Part shown: piece after piece, positions 54,285-63,265 of the stretch
Layout of the letters: the number at the start of each line of letters is the position of its first letter
How positions within the stretch are numbered: the stretch's first letter is position 1
Origin: Asticcacaulis sp. MM231
Lineage (GTDB): Bacteria > Pseudomonadota > Alphaproteobacteria > Caulobacterales > Caulobacteraceae
Direction: 5' to 3'
DNA: 64,000 bases
Assembly (NCBI RefSeq): GCF_964186625.1
Contig: NZ_OZ075108.1
Span: forward strand, 2,634,501 to 2,698,500
Made by a program: the position numbers and the translations under genes
Notes under the pieces: model-generated
Told to the model about the DNA's origin: nothing
The model's input: the letters and a program-made list of their open reading frames with translations, nothing else
The model's database searches: none

Positions 54285-56297
54285 TCAGTTTTCCGCCACG
54301 ACCTTTTTGGCGCGGGCGGCGGCCCAGCGGTAAAGTCCCGTGACCCCGACCAGGGCCAGAACGATGGCGATGACCATGCCAACATTTTCATCCGGCCAGA
54401 TGGCCGCGAACGGTCCGGCCAGCGGTGCGGCCTGTCCGGTCAAGACGATGATGCCCGCCAGCGCCACATTGAACAGGCTTTCCCCGACAATGAAACCCGA
54501 GGCGATCAGCACACCCAGCCGCTTGGCCGGTTCGGCAAAGTCCTTGCCGTTGACGGTCTTGCCCTTGACGGCGCGCTCGAAAATCCAGCCGGCGAAGGCC
54601 CCGATCACCACCGGCGCGGTCACCGAACTCGGCAGATAGATGGCCAGACCAACACCCAGCGACGGCAGGCTGAGCTTGCCCTTGCTGAGCTTGCGGATGA
54701 CGATATCGAGCACGACCAGACCTAGACCGATGGCGGCACCGATACCGAGCAGCTTCCAGTCGAGATCGTGACTGATGACGCCCTTCGCCAGGGTCGAGAT
54801 CAGAGTCGCCTGTGGGGCGGCCAGCGGTTCGTTGGTCACGGCGTGATAGTTCGGGTCGCCGGCGAAACCGTTGGAATTGTTGAGCAGATCGAGCACTGGC
54901 GGCACCACAATCGAACCTGCGATAATACCGATGATCAGCGCCACCTGCTGCTTCCACGGCGTGGCGTCGACCAGTTGACCGGTCTTGAGATCCTGCAAAT
55001 TATCGTTGCCGATAACGGCGACGGCCAGCACGACCGTGGTCACCAGCAGGGCGAACGCCACCAGCGCTGTGGCCGTATTGGGCCCCGTCATGCCGTAACC
55101 GATCATGCCTACAATAAGGGCAGAACCCAGAACGGTCAGGATGGCGATACCGGAAACAGGCGAATTGGAAGAACCGATCAGACCGGCCATATAGCCGCAG
55201 ACGGCGGCGGCCAGCATACCGGCCACGATGATATAGAGCACGCCGCTGATCACGAGCGGCAGGGCGATTTCTGCCAGAGGTCCGCCCGAGACGAAATTGG
55301 CCAGAAGCCAGCCCGCCGGCACCAGCGAAATCAGCACCACCAGACCCATGATCCAGACCGGCAGATCCTGCTCCGTGCGGGGAATGACCGCGCCTTCGAG
55401 CTTACGCGCACGGCCCGATTCCATAGCCGACATCAAGCCGCTCCACACCGGAACGATCAGTTTGCCGAGTGTCCAGATGGCTGCGGCGCCGATAGCGCCA
55501 GCGCCGAGGAAACGCACCTGCGTGCCCCACACCTTGCCCGCGTGATCTGCCGCCGACAGATCGGGCATGGGGGTCAGTTGCGTCAGGATCGGCACGCAGA
55601 TGCCCCAGGCGATGGCTAAGCCCACCAGCATGGCGATGCCGACGGTGATGCCCATCAGGTGACCCGCGCCCAGAAGCGCCAGCGAGGCCGAACCGCCGAG
55701 ACCGGTCGCGCCGGTGCCAACCTTGAAATACTTGGCGACTTCACCGGCCATCAGCTTGGCGCCGGCCAGTGCGGCATAAAAGGCCGAAAACAGGCTGCCC
55801 CAGATGATCGACCAGAGGCCGGCAGCACCTTCAGCGCCGCCTTCGCGTGACGAGGTGCCAACGCGCAGAACCTCAGCGGCCGCTACGCCTTCCGGATACG
55901 GCAGGGACGATTGCGTCACCAGAGCACGGCGCAAGGGCACGGTGTACATGACGCCGAGCACGCCGCCGATGGCGCAGGCCATGAAGGTGGTGAGGAAGGG
56001 AACATTGGTCCACCAGCCGATCATGATCAGGCCCGGCAGAACGAAGATGACCGAGGCGAGTGTGCCTGCCGCCGAGGCAATGGTCTGGACGATGTTGTTT
56101 TCCTGGATCGTCGCCGTCTTGAAGGCCTGCAACAGCGCCATCGAGATGACGGCGGCCGGGATAGACGTGGCGAAGGTCAGCCCGACCTTGAGACCGAGAT
56201 AAACCTGCGCGGCGGTGAAGATCAGGGTAATCAGGATGCCCAGAATGACACCACGAACAGTGATTTCATTGGGACGTGGGATCGTGGGGAGGTTCAT
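54285..56297 (-). CDS. OPT-family oligopeptide transporter
   Basis: 670 residues with about 14-16 hydrophobic helices. The family start EITVRGVILGILITLIFTAA is present, then LGLKVGLTFATSIPAAVISM, and later GEVAKYFKVG. OPT transporters take up peptides or metal-chelates by proton coupling. Here the likely substrates are small peptides, but this is not readable from sequence. Single gene with its own terminator. Confidence 0.92.
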   Translation of the reverse strand: MNLPTIPRPNEITVRGVILGILITLIFTAAQVYLGLKVGLTFATSIPAAVISMALLQAFKTATIQENNIVQTIASAAGTLASVIFVLPGLIMIGWWTNVPFLTTFMACAIGGVLGVMYTVPLRRALVTQSSLPYPEGVAAAEVLRVGTSSREGGAEGAAGLWSIIWGSLFSAFYAALAGAKLMAGEVAKYFKVGTGATGLGGSASLALLGAGHLMGITVGIAMLVGLAIAWGICVPILTQLTPMPDLSAADHAGKVWGTQVRFLGAGAIGAAAIWTLGKLIVPVWSGLMSAMESGRARKLEGAVIPRTEQDLPVWIMGLVVLISLVPAGWLLANFVSGGPLAEIALPLVISGVLYIIVAGMLAAAVCGYMAGLIGSSNSPVSGIAILTVLGSALIVGMIGYGMTGPNTATALVAFALLVTTVVLAVAVIGNDNLQDLKTGQLVDATPWKQQVALIIGIIAGSIVVPPVLDLLNNSNGFAGDPNYHAVTNEPLAAPQATLISTLAKGVISHDLDWKLLGIGAAIGLGLVVLDIVIRKLSKGKLSLPSLGVGLAIYLPSSVTAPVVIGAFAGWIFERAVKGKTVNGKDFAEPAKRLGVLIASGFIVGESLFNVALAGIIVLTGQAAPLAGPFAAIWPDENVGMVIAIVLALVGVTGLYRWAAARAKKVVAEN

Positions 56298-56565
56298 CCT
56301 CGGCTCCGGTTCTTGGTTAGCTTTTGGGCGATACTGCCCAAATGCGCGCAGAACACAAGCACCAGTTCCAAAACAGATACAAATTCAACTATCCTCGCCC
56401 CGCGGGCATGGCGCCCATCTAAGCTGCGCATCATATATTGAAAAGATAATGTAAGCCCCGCACCTGATGTCGATCCGATTTTGGCGCTTGTGACCGGCAC
56501 TGAATTTTTATGCCGGTGTGATTAGCTTTGACGTGACCCAATCACCCAGATTGCAGAGCCAGACC

Positions 56566-56841
56566 ATGCGCGCAGCGGTCCATCCCAGCACCTATTCCAT
56601 TTCCTGGAACGCGCCCGAAACCGAAGCCAGGCCGGGTTCGTTTCGGCTCCCTAATGCTTTGGTGATCAGTCTGGCGGCATTTGCCTTGGCCACGATTGGC
56701 AGCGGTGTCGAGGTCGCCAGCCAGTTATCGCATCTGCCGGACGTTGATGCCCTGCCGGTCATTCCTGAACATGCCGAGGCCATAAACCCTTATCCGGTGG
56801 TTGAACATTCAGACATCGTGCTGGCGACCGTCAACAACTAA
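56566..56841 (+). CDS. Small single-pass membrane hypothetical protein
   Basis: 91 residues from the ATG at 56566 (a GTG at 56518 gives 107). One membrane helix, ALVISLAAFALATIGSG, with a short cytoplasmic start and a periplasmic tail containing HLPDVDALPVIPEHAEA. No known motif. It converges with the 109-residue gene, overlapping by 4 bases. The upstream ribosome-binding site is poor, so it is supported mainly by length and composition. Confidence 0.45.
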   Translation: MRAAVHPSTYSISWNAPETEARPGSFRLPNALVISLAAFALATIGSGVEVASQLSHLPDVDALPVIPEHAEAINPYPVVEHSDIVLATVNN

Positions 56842-57167
56842 TGCCTGATATGGTCAACCGTATCGCGTAACTGACGTGACAGGGCTTCGGCCGTATCGCC
56901 TCTCACCTTGCCGTCTATAAACACGCGCGCGATGACATCCTTGTATTCACGGTAGTTTCGCAGTTCATAGGCGGCCGCCATCTTATCAGCCGTAGGCCCA
57001 TCCGATTTCGCCAGTTGCTCCATGATGGCATGAAACCGTGTGTAGCGCTCATGACGGTTGCGTTCGGCCTGGATCAGCACGAACCACACCGCCGCCCACG
57101 CCAGAACGATCAGCGGAAGCACCAGAAGCCCCCAGGCCACCATGTCCTGATAGGTTGCTAACATCAC
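56838..57167 (-). CDS. Small membrane-anchored hypothetical protein
   Basis: 109 residues. Helix LLVLPLIVLAWAAVWFVLI near the N-terminus is followed by a long charged helical region (AERNRHERYTRFHAIM, ELRNYREYKDVIARVF) that could form a coiled coil. No family recognised. Resembles short inner-membrane proteins with a cytoplasmic helical domain. Confidence 0.6.
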   Translation of the reverse strand: MMLATYQDMVAWGLLVLPLIVLAWAAVWFVLIQAERNRHERYTRFHAIMEQLAKSDGPTADKMAAAYELRNYREYKDVIARVFIDGKVRGDTAEALSRQLRDTVDHIRH

Positions 57168-57253
57168 ATCACCTGTTTCTACGCATACAATGCGTAGCTT
57201 AGACCAGATAGCCCCCGCTACCCCATGTCTTTCCCGTAAAGGGTGAGTTTATC

Positions 57254-57685
57254 TCAGGAAACGATCGGTGCAGCGACGCCATCCTGTTCTTCCATCAACA
57301 GGGAATCACACGTCGCCTGAAAATCTTTCAGATCGACACCCCCGCTTTTAACTTCGGCCTGAAGGGTGGCATCGGCCTTGGTGATTTCGGCGTCGATCGC
57401 GTCATCCGTGGCCTGTGAGATTTCCTGATAAATCGACCGCGCCAGATCACGCGCGTCCTTGATGGCCTCGGTCTGCGCGCCGCCCTGCCCATTGGCCAGC
57501 ACCACATCGTAGGTGGCGGTGCAGACCATGGCGAGATCCGCCATATCCTGATCGGACAGTTCGGGCTCGGCGCCTTCAGGTTCAGGCATTTGCGGCGCAG
57601 GCGTTTCCTGGGCGCTCAGGCCAGACGCGCTGAAAAAAGCCAGTGTGGAAAGGACGAGCAGACCCGCCCGGATAGGATGATACAT
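57254..57685 (-). CDS. Secreted hypothetical protein
   Basis: 143 residues from the ATG at 57685, chosen because a signal peptide (LLVLSTLAFFSASGLSAQ) begins there. The mature protein is acidic and mostly helical with an N-terminal Pro/Glu-rich linker (TPAPQMPEPEGAEPELSD) and two Cys. No known domain. The gatA terminator and gene lie upstream on the same strand. Confidence 0.65.
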   Translation of the reverse strand: MYHPIRAGLLVLSTLAFFSASGLSAQETPAPQMPEPEGAEPELSDQDMADLAMVCTATYDVVLANGQGGAQTEAIKDARDLARSIYQEISQATDDAIDAEITKADATLQAEVKSGGVDLKDFQATCDSLLMEEQDGVAAPIVS

Positions 57686-57770
57686 GCAATTGCCGGACTT
57701 AAAGCCGCTCCGAAAGGGTTTCCCACGCAAGGTATGGCACCTGACGGACGCCCGCAAGAGGGACAAGAAA

Positions 57771-57799
57771 AAAGCCTCCTGTCCGAGACAGAAGGCTTT
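57771..57799 (-). terminator. Terminator of gatCA
   Basis: On the minus strand a near-perfect 13-base stem (one mismatch), arms 57787-57799 and 57771-57783, 3-base loop, then a T run. It lies 8 bases after the gatA stop codon. Confidence 0.85.
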
Positions 57800-57806
57800 T
57801 AAATTA

Positions 57807-59303
57807 TTACCACCAACGGCCGGGCTTGGTGGTGAAGCCTGCGGCCTTTTCCAGCACCGAGGCGATATTCAGCACCGTGCCCTCATCGAGCGCCTTGCCG
57901 ATCACCTGCAGACCGAGCGGCAGGCCCTGACTATCGAGGCCCGCCGGCACAGACAGGCCCGGCAGACCGGCCAGATTCGTGGTGACGGTGAAGACGTCAT
58001 TCAGGTACATGGCGACCGGATCGGCGGCCTTGGCGGCGTCACCTAGTTCGAACGCCGACGACGGCGTGGCCGGGGTCAGGATGACATCACAGGTTTCAAA
58101 CGCCTTGGTGAAATCCTCGGCGATGCGCCGGCGCACCTTCAGAGCCTTGACGTAATAGGCATCATAGAAACCCGCCGACAGCACATAGGTGCCAATCATG
58201 ATGCGGCGCTTCACTTCCTTGCCGAAGCCTTCCGAACGCGACATTTCATAGGTGTCAGTCAGGGACGTGACGCCCTCGGCACGGTGACCGAAGCGCATGC
58301 CGTCATAGCGGGCGAGGTTGGACGAGGCTTCCGCCGGCGCAATGATATAGTAGCACGGCAGGGCATATTTCGTGTGCGGCAGGGAGATGCGGACGATCTC
58401 GGCACCGGCGTCTTTCAGCCAGGCAATGCCCTGTTCCCACAGGGCGTCGATCTCGGCAGGGATACCATCGAGGCGGTACTCATCGGGGATACCGATGCGC
58501 AGGCCTTTGACTGACTTGCCAAGGAAGGACGAAAAGTCCGGAATGGCGAGGTCGAGCGAGGTCGAATCCTTGACGTCATGCGAGCACATGGCTTGCAGCA
58601 TGATCGCAGCGTCTTCGACCGTTTTGGTGATCGGGCCGGCCTGATCGAGCGACGAAGCGAAGGCCACCATGCCGTAGCGCGAGCAACGGCCATAGGTCGG
58701 CTTGATACCGACCGTGCCAGTGAAGGCGGCGGGCTGGCGGATAGACCCGCCAGTATCGGACGCCGTGGCGGCCAGACAGAGATCGGCGGCGACGGCCGAG
58801 GCCGAACCACCCGATGAACCGCCGGGGGTCAATGGCGCATTGGAGCCGCGTGACTTCCACGGATTGACGACGCTGCCCCATTTCGAGGTTTCGTTCGACG
58901 AGCCCATGGCGAATTCGTCCATGTTGAGCTTGCCGAGCATGACGGCGCCCTGATCCCACAGGTTCTGCGTCACGGTCGCTTCGTAGGTCGGCACGAAGTT
59001 TTCCAGGATGCCCGAACAGGCCGTGGTGCGAACACCCGCCGTGCAATAGAGATCCTTGATGCCCAGCGGCGCGCCTTCGAGAGCCCCGCCCTCACCCTTT
59101 GCCAGTTTCGCATCGGACGCGGCGGCTTGTTCGCGCGCCTTGTCGAAGGTCAGCTCGACATAGGCATTGAGCGCCGGATTGGCGGTCTCAATGGCGCCGA
59201 TAAAGGCGTTGGTCAGTTCGGTGGAGGAAAAGGTCTTGGCCTTCAGGCCGTCAACTGCCGCCTTGAGCGTCAGTTTGGTAAGTTCACTTGAGGTATTGGG
59301 CAT
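57807..59303 (-). CDS. gatA: Asp/Glu-tRNA amidotransferase subunit A
   Basis: 498 residues from the ATG at 59303. Amidase-signature enzyme that frees ammonia from Gln for transamidation of Glu-tRNA-Gln or Asp-tRNA-Asn. The catalytic Lys is in [11 protein letters not shown], and the cis-Ser and nucleophile Ser are in [13 protein letters not shown] and [12 protein letters not shown]. It follows gatC by one base, so they are cotranslated. gatB is not within the window. Confidence 0.95.
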   Translation of the reverse strand: MPNTSSELTKLTLKAAVDGLKAKTFSSTELTNAFIGAIETANPALNAYVELTFDKAREQAAASDAKLAKGEGGALEGAPLGIKDLYCTAGVRTTACSGILENFVPTYEATVTQNLWDQGAVMLGKLNMDEFAMGSSNETSKWGSVVNPWKSRGSNAPLTPGGSSGGSASAVAADLCLAATASDTGGSIRQPAAFTGTVGIKPTYGRCSRYGMVAFASSLDQAGPITKTVEDAAIMLQAMCSHDVKDSTSLDLAIPDFSSFLGKSVKGLRIGIPDEYRLDGIPAEIDALWEQGIAWLKDAGAEIVRISLPHTKYALPCYYIIAPAEASSNLARYDGMRFGHRAEGVTSLTDTYEMSRSEGFGKEVKRRIMIGTYVLSAGFYDAYYVKALKVRRRIAEDFTKAFETCDVILTPATPSSAFELGDAAKAADPVAMYLNDVFTVTTNLAGLPGLSVPAGLDSQGLPLGLQVIGKALDEGTVLNIASVLEKAAGFTTKPGRWW

Positions 59304-59304
59304 C

Positions 59305-59592
59305 TTATTCAACCACCTTCGGCACAACAAAGAAGCCGTCAACGGTCTTCGGGGCATTGGCGACGATCTGCGCGACCTTGTCACCATCGGAAACCACGTC
59401 GTCGCGCATGGGGGTTGGCATCTGGACGGCGGTCGTCATCGGCTCGACGCCCGTGACATCGACCTCGTTCAACTGCTCGATCCAGCCCAGAATGCCGTTC
59501 AGCTCACCGGCGAGCGATTGCAGGCGGTCATCGCTTTCACGCAGGCGCGACAGGCTTGCCACCTTTTTAACGGTTGCCACATCAATGGCCAT
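59305..59592 (-). CDS. gatC: Asp/Glu-tRNA amidotransferase subunit C
   Basis: 95 residues: [20 protein letters not shown], the inter-helix region, [20 protein letters not shown], and MRDDVVSDG near the C-terminus. GatC acts as a clamp between GatA and GatB. First gene of the gatC-gatA pair; the 130 bases upstream hold its promoter and a possible weak hairpin (59667-59694). Confidence 0.93.
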   Translation of the reverse strand: MAIDVATVKKVASLSRLRESDDRLQSLAGELNGILGWIEQLNEVDVTGVEPMTTAVQMPTPMRDDVVSDGDKVAQIVANAPKTVDGFFVVPKVVE

Positions 59593-59721
59593 GGTCGAGA
59601 CTCCATATAATAATGTGGGTTCCGGTTAGCGATTGAGGGCGTTTTTGGCAAGGGGCAAACATGAAAAAGGGCGTTCGCTCATCGCGTAACGCCCCTGTTC
59701 CATCTTAGTCTAAAGGCAGCC

Positions 59722-60066
59722 CTAACGCGCTTTATGCTCATTCATGGCCATCTCGGGCGCCGAGCGCGCCGCGTGCACGCGGTTCATTTCGGCGCTGTGG
59801 ATATCCGCGACAGCCTCATCGACCGCCTGTTTTTCACAGGCCCGATCGTCGATGATGCGGAAGCCCGGCCCCTCGCCCTCGCTCCAGCACGCTTTCTTGG
59901 CGGCCTTCTTGATCTGGGCGTAGACGACTTCCGCGCGTGCCGGATCACGCAGATCGCGGGTCTCGAAGGTCACATCGACATGCGAGACATTGTCCTGGGC
60001 CGAAGCGGTTTGGGCAGAGAAGATCGCTCCGGCCATAAGACCGGTCATGAAAACTGCACGCAGCAT
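59722..60066 (-). CDS. UrcA-family secreted protein
   Basis: 114 residues with a signal peptide (AIFSAQTASAQ). UrcA features: VDVTFETRDLRDPARAEVVY, KKAAKKACWSE, and a second Cys in DDRACEKQAVDEAV. UrcA proteins are short exported proteins of unknown role found in Caulobacterales and Sphingomonadales. Paired with a second member 24 bases upstream. Confidence 0.82.
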   Translation of the reverse strand: MLRAVFMTGLMAGAIFSAQTASAQDNVSHVDVTFETRDLRDPARAEVVYAQIKKAAKKACWSEGEGPGFRIIDDRACEKQAVDEAVADIHSAEMNRVHAARSAPEMAMNEHKAR

Positions 60067-60090
60067 GGTGATGTCTCCTGTTACGGGGGC

Positions 60091-60441
60091 TTAGTGCTGA
60101 CGGTCGTTCATGGCGTAGGCCGAGGCGCGGTCATTGACCTGGCCATCAAGGGCGCTCAATTGCGGCGCGTTGATTTCGCGGACGGCGCCCGAAACAGCCT
60201 GACGGGTGCAAGCGGCGTCTTCATTGGCCGTGATCGGATCGGAAAGTTCGCTGTGGCAGACGGCTTCGGCCGCTGCGGTGATGCGCTTGTAAAGCATCTT
60301 GACCTGGCCGGGATTGTTGAAATCGGTCTTGGCGGCAGAAACGGTGCGCTCCTGTTCCACACGGGCGCGGTCGTCGGCATGGGCGGCGCCGGCAACCAGG
60401 GCGGTGATCGAGAAAGCGGCGATGAGGATCGAACGGGTCAT
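60091..60441 (-). CDS. UrcA-family secreted protein
   Basis: 116 residues with a signal peptide (ALVAGAAHA). UrcA features: NPGQVKMLYKRITAAAEAVC and a second Cys in EDAACTRQAVSGAVREIN. Probably cotranscribed with the second urcA gene downstream. The AT-rich region at 60485-60650 is its upstream control region. Confidence 0.82.
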   Translation of the reverse strand: MTRSILIAAFSITALVAGAAHADDRARVEQERTVSAAKTDFNNPGQVKMLYKRITAAAEAVCHSELSDPITANEDAACTRQAVSGAVREINAPQLSALDGQVNDRASAYAMNDRQH

Positions 60442-60770
60442 GATGTTATTCCTTTTAAGTTGTAGATGAGGGAGGATGATTACTCGTTAAGAACTGAAGC
60501 CACATCTACACTTGCCTAAAACAAATAGAAACATGAATATTGTTAAATCTCATCCATGTATTACACATCATTTATTTATTACATGAATTTAATTTATTAC
60601 ATTCAGTTAATGTGTTAAAGCGCCATGTAATCGTTAATTAAATAACTGTAATGATCGCCATCGCTTCCGCAGAGGAATGGTGCGCCTTGATACCGGCGTT
60701 GCGTGACACAGACCCGACAGTCACATGACAGTCTGTTGACTCTTTACGGCTTAAGCGCCAAAGCCCGTTC
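60442..60770. promoter_or_regulatory. AT-rich divergent control region with repeated TTTATTACAT
   Basis: 329 bases without a gene, between urcA and ruvX. The part at about 60485-60650 is strikingly AT-rich for this genome. TTTATTACAT occurs at 60575-60584 and 60593-60602 (18-base period), with related ATGTATTACAC near 60556 and ATGTAA at 60625, the complement of TTACAT. Looks like an array of operator half-sites or an upstream element for strong promoters. Confidence 0.5.
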
Positions 60771-61247
60771 ATGGCCATTATCGACATCACCGAACTGGCG
60801 GCCGCCTTAGCGCCGCGCCGCGCCCTGCTGGGGCTGGACCTGGGCGAAAAGACCATTGGCGTCGCCGTGTCCGACATTTCCCTGACCATCGCCTCGCCGC
60901 TGGAGCTGATCCGCAAGTCGAAGTTCACGCTGGAAGCCGAGCGCCTGTTCAAGCTGATGGCGTCACGAGAAGCCGATGGCATGGTGATCGGCTTACCCGT
61001 AAATATGGACGGCACCGAAGGTCCCCGTTGCCAGTCTTGCCGCGCCTTCGCGCGTAATTTGTTACGCTTGAGAGACTTACCCATCGCGTTCTGGGATGAG
61101 CGCTGGTCGTCGTCGGCCATGAACCGCTTCCTGATCGAGGAAGCCGACCTCACCCGCGCCAAGCGCGCCGAGGTCATCGACCGCTCCGCCGCCGCCTATA
61201 TATTGCAAGGCGCATTGGATCGTATGAAAGACGCGGCCGGTGCTTAG
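60771..61247 (+). CDS. ruvX: Putative pre-16S rRNA nuclease / Holliday junction resolvase RuvX (YqgF)
   Basis: 158 residues. RNase H-like fold: LLGLDLGEKTIGVAVSD with the first catalytic Asp, DGMVIGLPVNMDGTEGPRC, FWDERWSSSAMN with the second acidic residue, and VIDRSAAAYILQGAL with the third. YqgF trims pre-16S rRNA in well-studied bacteria. A GC-rich palindrome (CGCCCGGCCGGGCG) follows near 61264. Confidence 0.93.
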   Translation: MAIIDITELAAALAPRRALLGLDLGEKTIGVAVSDISLTIASPLELIRKSKFTLEAERLFKLMASREADGMVIGLPVNMDGTEGPRCQSCRAFARNLLRLRDLPIAFWDERWSSSAMNRFLIEEADLTRAKRAEVIDRSAAAYILQGALDRMKDAAGA

Positions 61248-61340
61248 AAACACCTTTTTTCAGCGCCCGGCCGGGCGTCGGCGATCGCTCGCCGCTCCCG
61301 CGAAGGCGAGCGCACAGCGCGACAGCCGTGAGCGAAATGA

Positions 61341-62279
61341 ATGACCTGGCTGACCATCCTCAATGGCATCGTTCCTGTCTTTCTGCTGATCGCGCTGGGC
61401 TACGGCCTGAAGAAATCCGGCTTTCTGCCGCTCAATGTCTGGCCGCCGATCGAGACGTTCGCCATCTATGTCCTCTACCCAGGCTTTCTGATCCCCGCGA
61501 TCTGGCACGCCGATCTCTCCGGCTTCTCCACCGGGCCCATCGCGCTCGGCGTCCTGGGTTCGCTGATCATCGCCGTCGCCTTCGGCTTTGCGCTCAAGCC
61601 CTTCCTCAAGCTCTCCGGCCCAACCTTCACCAGCGTGTTTCAGGGCCTGATGCGCTTCAATTCCTTTATCTTTATCCCCGTAGCCGCGTCGATCTTCGGA
61701 CCGAACGCCAACGCCCTCTCCGTCGTGGCGATCAGCGCGCTTATTCCAGCCAGCAACATGATCAGCATTCTGGTGCTGGCCCAATGGGGCGAACCCGAAG
61801 GCGAAAAGCCAAACCGCACGCCGCTGTGGTTCGCGCGTACCCTCCTGACCAATCCGATCTTTGCCGCCTGCCTGACAGGACTGGCGCTGAATGCTTTGCG
61901 CATGCCGTCCATTCCCTTCGTTGAAAAATCGCTGGGTATGCTGGGCGATGCCGCGATCCCGACCGGCCTGATTCTCGCTGGTGTGGGACTTAGTTTTGGT
62001 TATGTCTGGCGCCGGCCGGTTCTGGTCGGGCTGGTGTCACTGTTCAAGATCCTGGTCATGCCGGTGCTGGCATGGTCAATCTGTTATGCGCTGGGCGGTG
62101 ACCGCATGGCGCAGGGCATTGCCCTGGCCTGTGGCGCGGCACCTTGCGCGGCGGCGGCCTATGTTCAGGCGCGACATATGGGTGGCGATGCGCCTCTGAT
62201 GGCCGGTATCGTGGCCCTGACCACCACTCTGAGCGCCGTGACGATGCCGTTACTGTTGTGGCTGTTCCATCTGGTCTAA
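61341..62279 (+). CDS. AEC-family transporter
   Basis: 312 residues, ten predicted helices. Auxin-efflux-carrier family: GIVPVFLLIALGYGLKKSG at the start, LYPGFLIPAIW, LMRFNSFIFIPVA, GDAAIPTGLILAGVGLSFG, and the closing ACGAAPCAAAAYVQARHMGG with the crossover motif. Bacterial members export dicarboxylates, amino acids or metabolites. Next gene converges. Confidence 0.87.
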   Translation: MTWLTILNGIVPVFLLIALGYGLKKSGFLPLNVWPPIETFAIYVLYPGFLIPAIWHADLSGFSTGPIALGVLGSLIIAVAFGFALKPFLKLSGPTFTSVFQGLMRFNSFIFIPVAASIFGPNANALSVVAISALIPASNMISILVLAQWGEPEGEKPNRTPLWFARTLLTNPIFAACLTGLALNALRMPSIPFVEKSLGMLGDAAIPTGLILAGVGLSFGYVWRRPVLVGLVSLFKILVMPVLAWSICYALGGDRMAQGIALACGAAPCAAAAYVQARHMGGDAPLMAGIVALTTTLSAVTMPLLLWLFHLV

Positions 62280-62317
62280 TTTCCTCCCCTGTAGCTAAGC
62301 GTACGGGGGAGGATGAA

Positions 62318-63130
62318 TTACCCTGCCCCTTCTTTCAGCCACTGGTCCATCTGCCTGCCGCCGATCAGGTCGGCGACATAACCAAAGCTTTCGTCCTGTG
62401 CCGCATTGACGAAGGCCGTCATGGCCGCAGAATGCAGCCAGCTACCCAGGCTGACCCGCCGCACGCCCAGTTCCGCCAGCTCACATACCGACAAGGGTTT
62501 TACGCCGATCCCGCCCAGCACATTGACCGGCACGTCCACGCTGCGGCAAACCTCACCGATCTCCTCCGCCGTCGATAATCCCGGCGCGTAAAGCACATCG
62601 GCACCGGCCGCCTGATAGGCCTGCAAACGTGCGATGGTATCGGCCAGATCGGGCCGGCCATGCAGATAGTTCTCGCAGCGCGCCACCAGCATGAAAGGAT
62701 GCGGCAATACCTTCGCCGCTTCCGCCGCTGCCCGGATACGATCCGTCGCTTCGGCGATATCATAGATCACGCGATCATCACCCGTGGCGTCCTCGATCGA
62801 GCCACCGACCAGTCCGGCCTCGGCGCCGAAGCGAATCGTCTCCGCACAATCCTCCGGTCGATGGCCAAAGCCATTCTCCAGATCGGCTGCCAGCGGCAGG
62901 TCGGTCGCCGTCGCCAGATCGCGCACATGCGCCAGAACGTGCTCACGTCCGGCCTGATAATCGCTGACGCCGAGGGAGCGCGCGTAACCTGCGCTGGTGG
63001 TGGTCAGGGCGCGGAATCCCAGTCCCGACAGTAGTCGAGCCGAGCCACGATCCCACGGGTTGGGGATGACGAAACAGCCTCGTTCATGCAAGGTCGCAAA
63101 GTCGGTCGCCTTTTCGCTTTGGCTTTTCAC
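62318..63130 (-). CDS. Isocitrate lyase/PEP mutase-superfamily enzyme
   Basis: 270 residues from a GTG at 63130 with GGAAGAG upstream (an ATG near 63168 is also possible). TIM-barrel lyase: FVIPNPWDRGSARLLSGLG, LTTTSAGYARSLG, LPLAADLENGFGHRPEDC with the metal Asp and Glu, GGSIEDATGD, and FMLVARCENYLHG with Arg and Cys loop. Typical of the small PEP mutase-like family; reaction not known. Divergent from pyrB. Confidence 0.86.
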   Translation of the reverse strand: MKSQSEKATDFATLHERGCFVIPNPWDRGSARLLSGLGFRALTTTSAGYARSLGVSDYQAGREHVLAHVRDLATATDLPLAADLENGFGHRPEDCAETIRFGAEAGLVGGSIEDATGDDRVIYDIAEATDRIRAAAEAAKVLPHPFMLVARCENYLHGRPDLADTIARLQAYQAAGADVLYAPGLSTAEEIGEVCRSVDVPVNVLGGIGVKPLSVCELAELGVRRVSLGSWLHSAAMTAFVNAAQDESFGYVADLIGGRQMDQWLKEGAG

Positions 63131-63265
63131 GGATATCTCTTCCTTATCACTTGTACTTTGGGGCATTCTCCGCCAAAACCCGGCGAAGCCCAATCCTGGT
63201 AATAGTGATGACCGTGCCGGCAAAATCATGTCAGCATGTCCCATACGCCCCGAAGTTGCCAACAC

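Noticed and set aside
61262..61310. GC-rich palindromes after ruvX as a second ncRNA
   Set aside because: Short imperfect stems without promoter or terminator; most likely ordinary spacer or a weak terminator.
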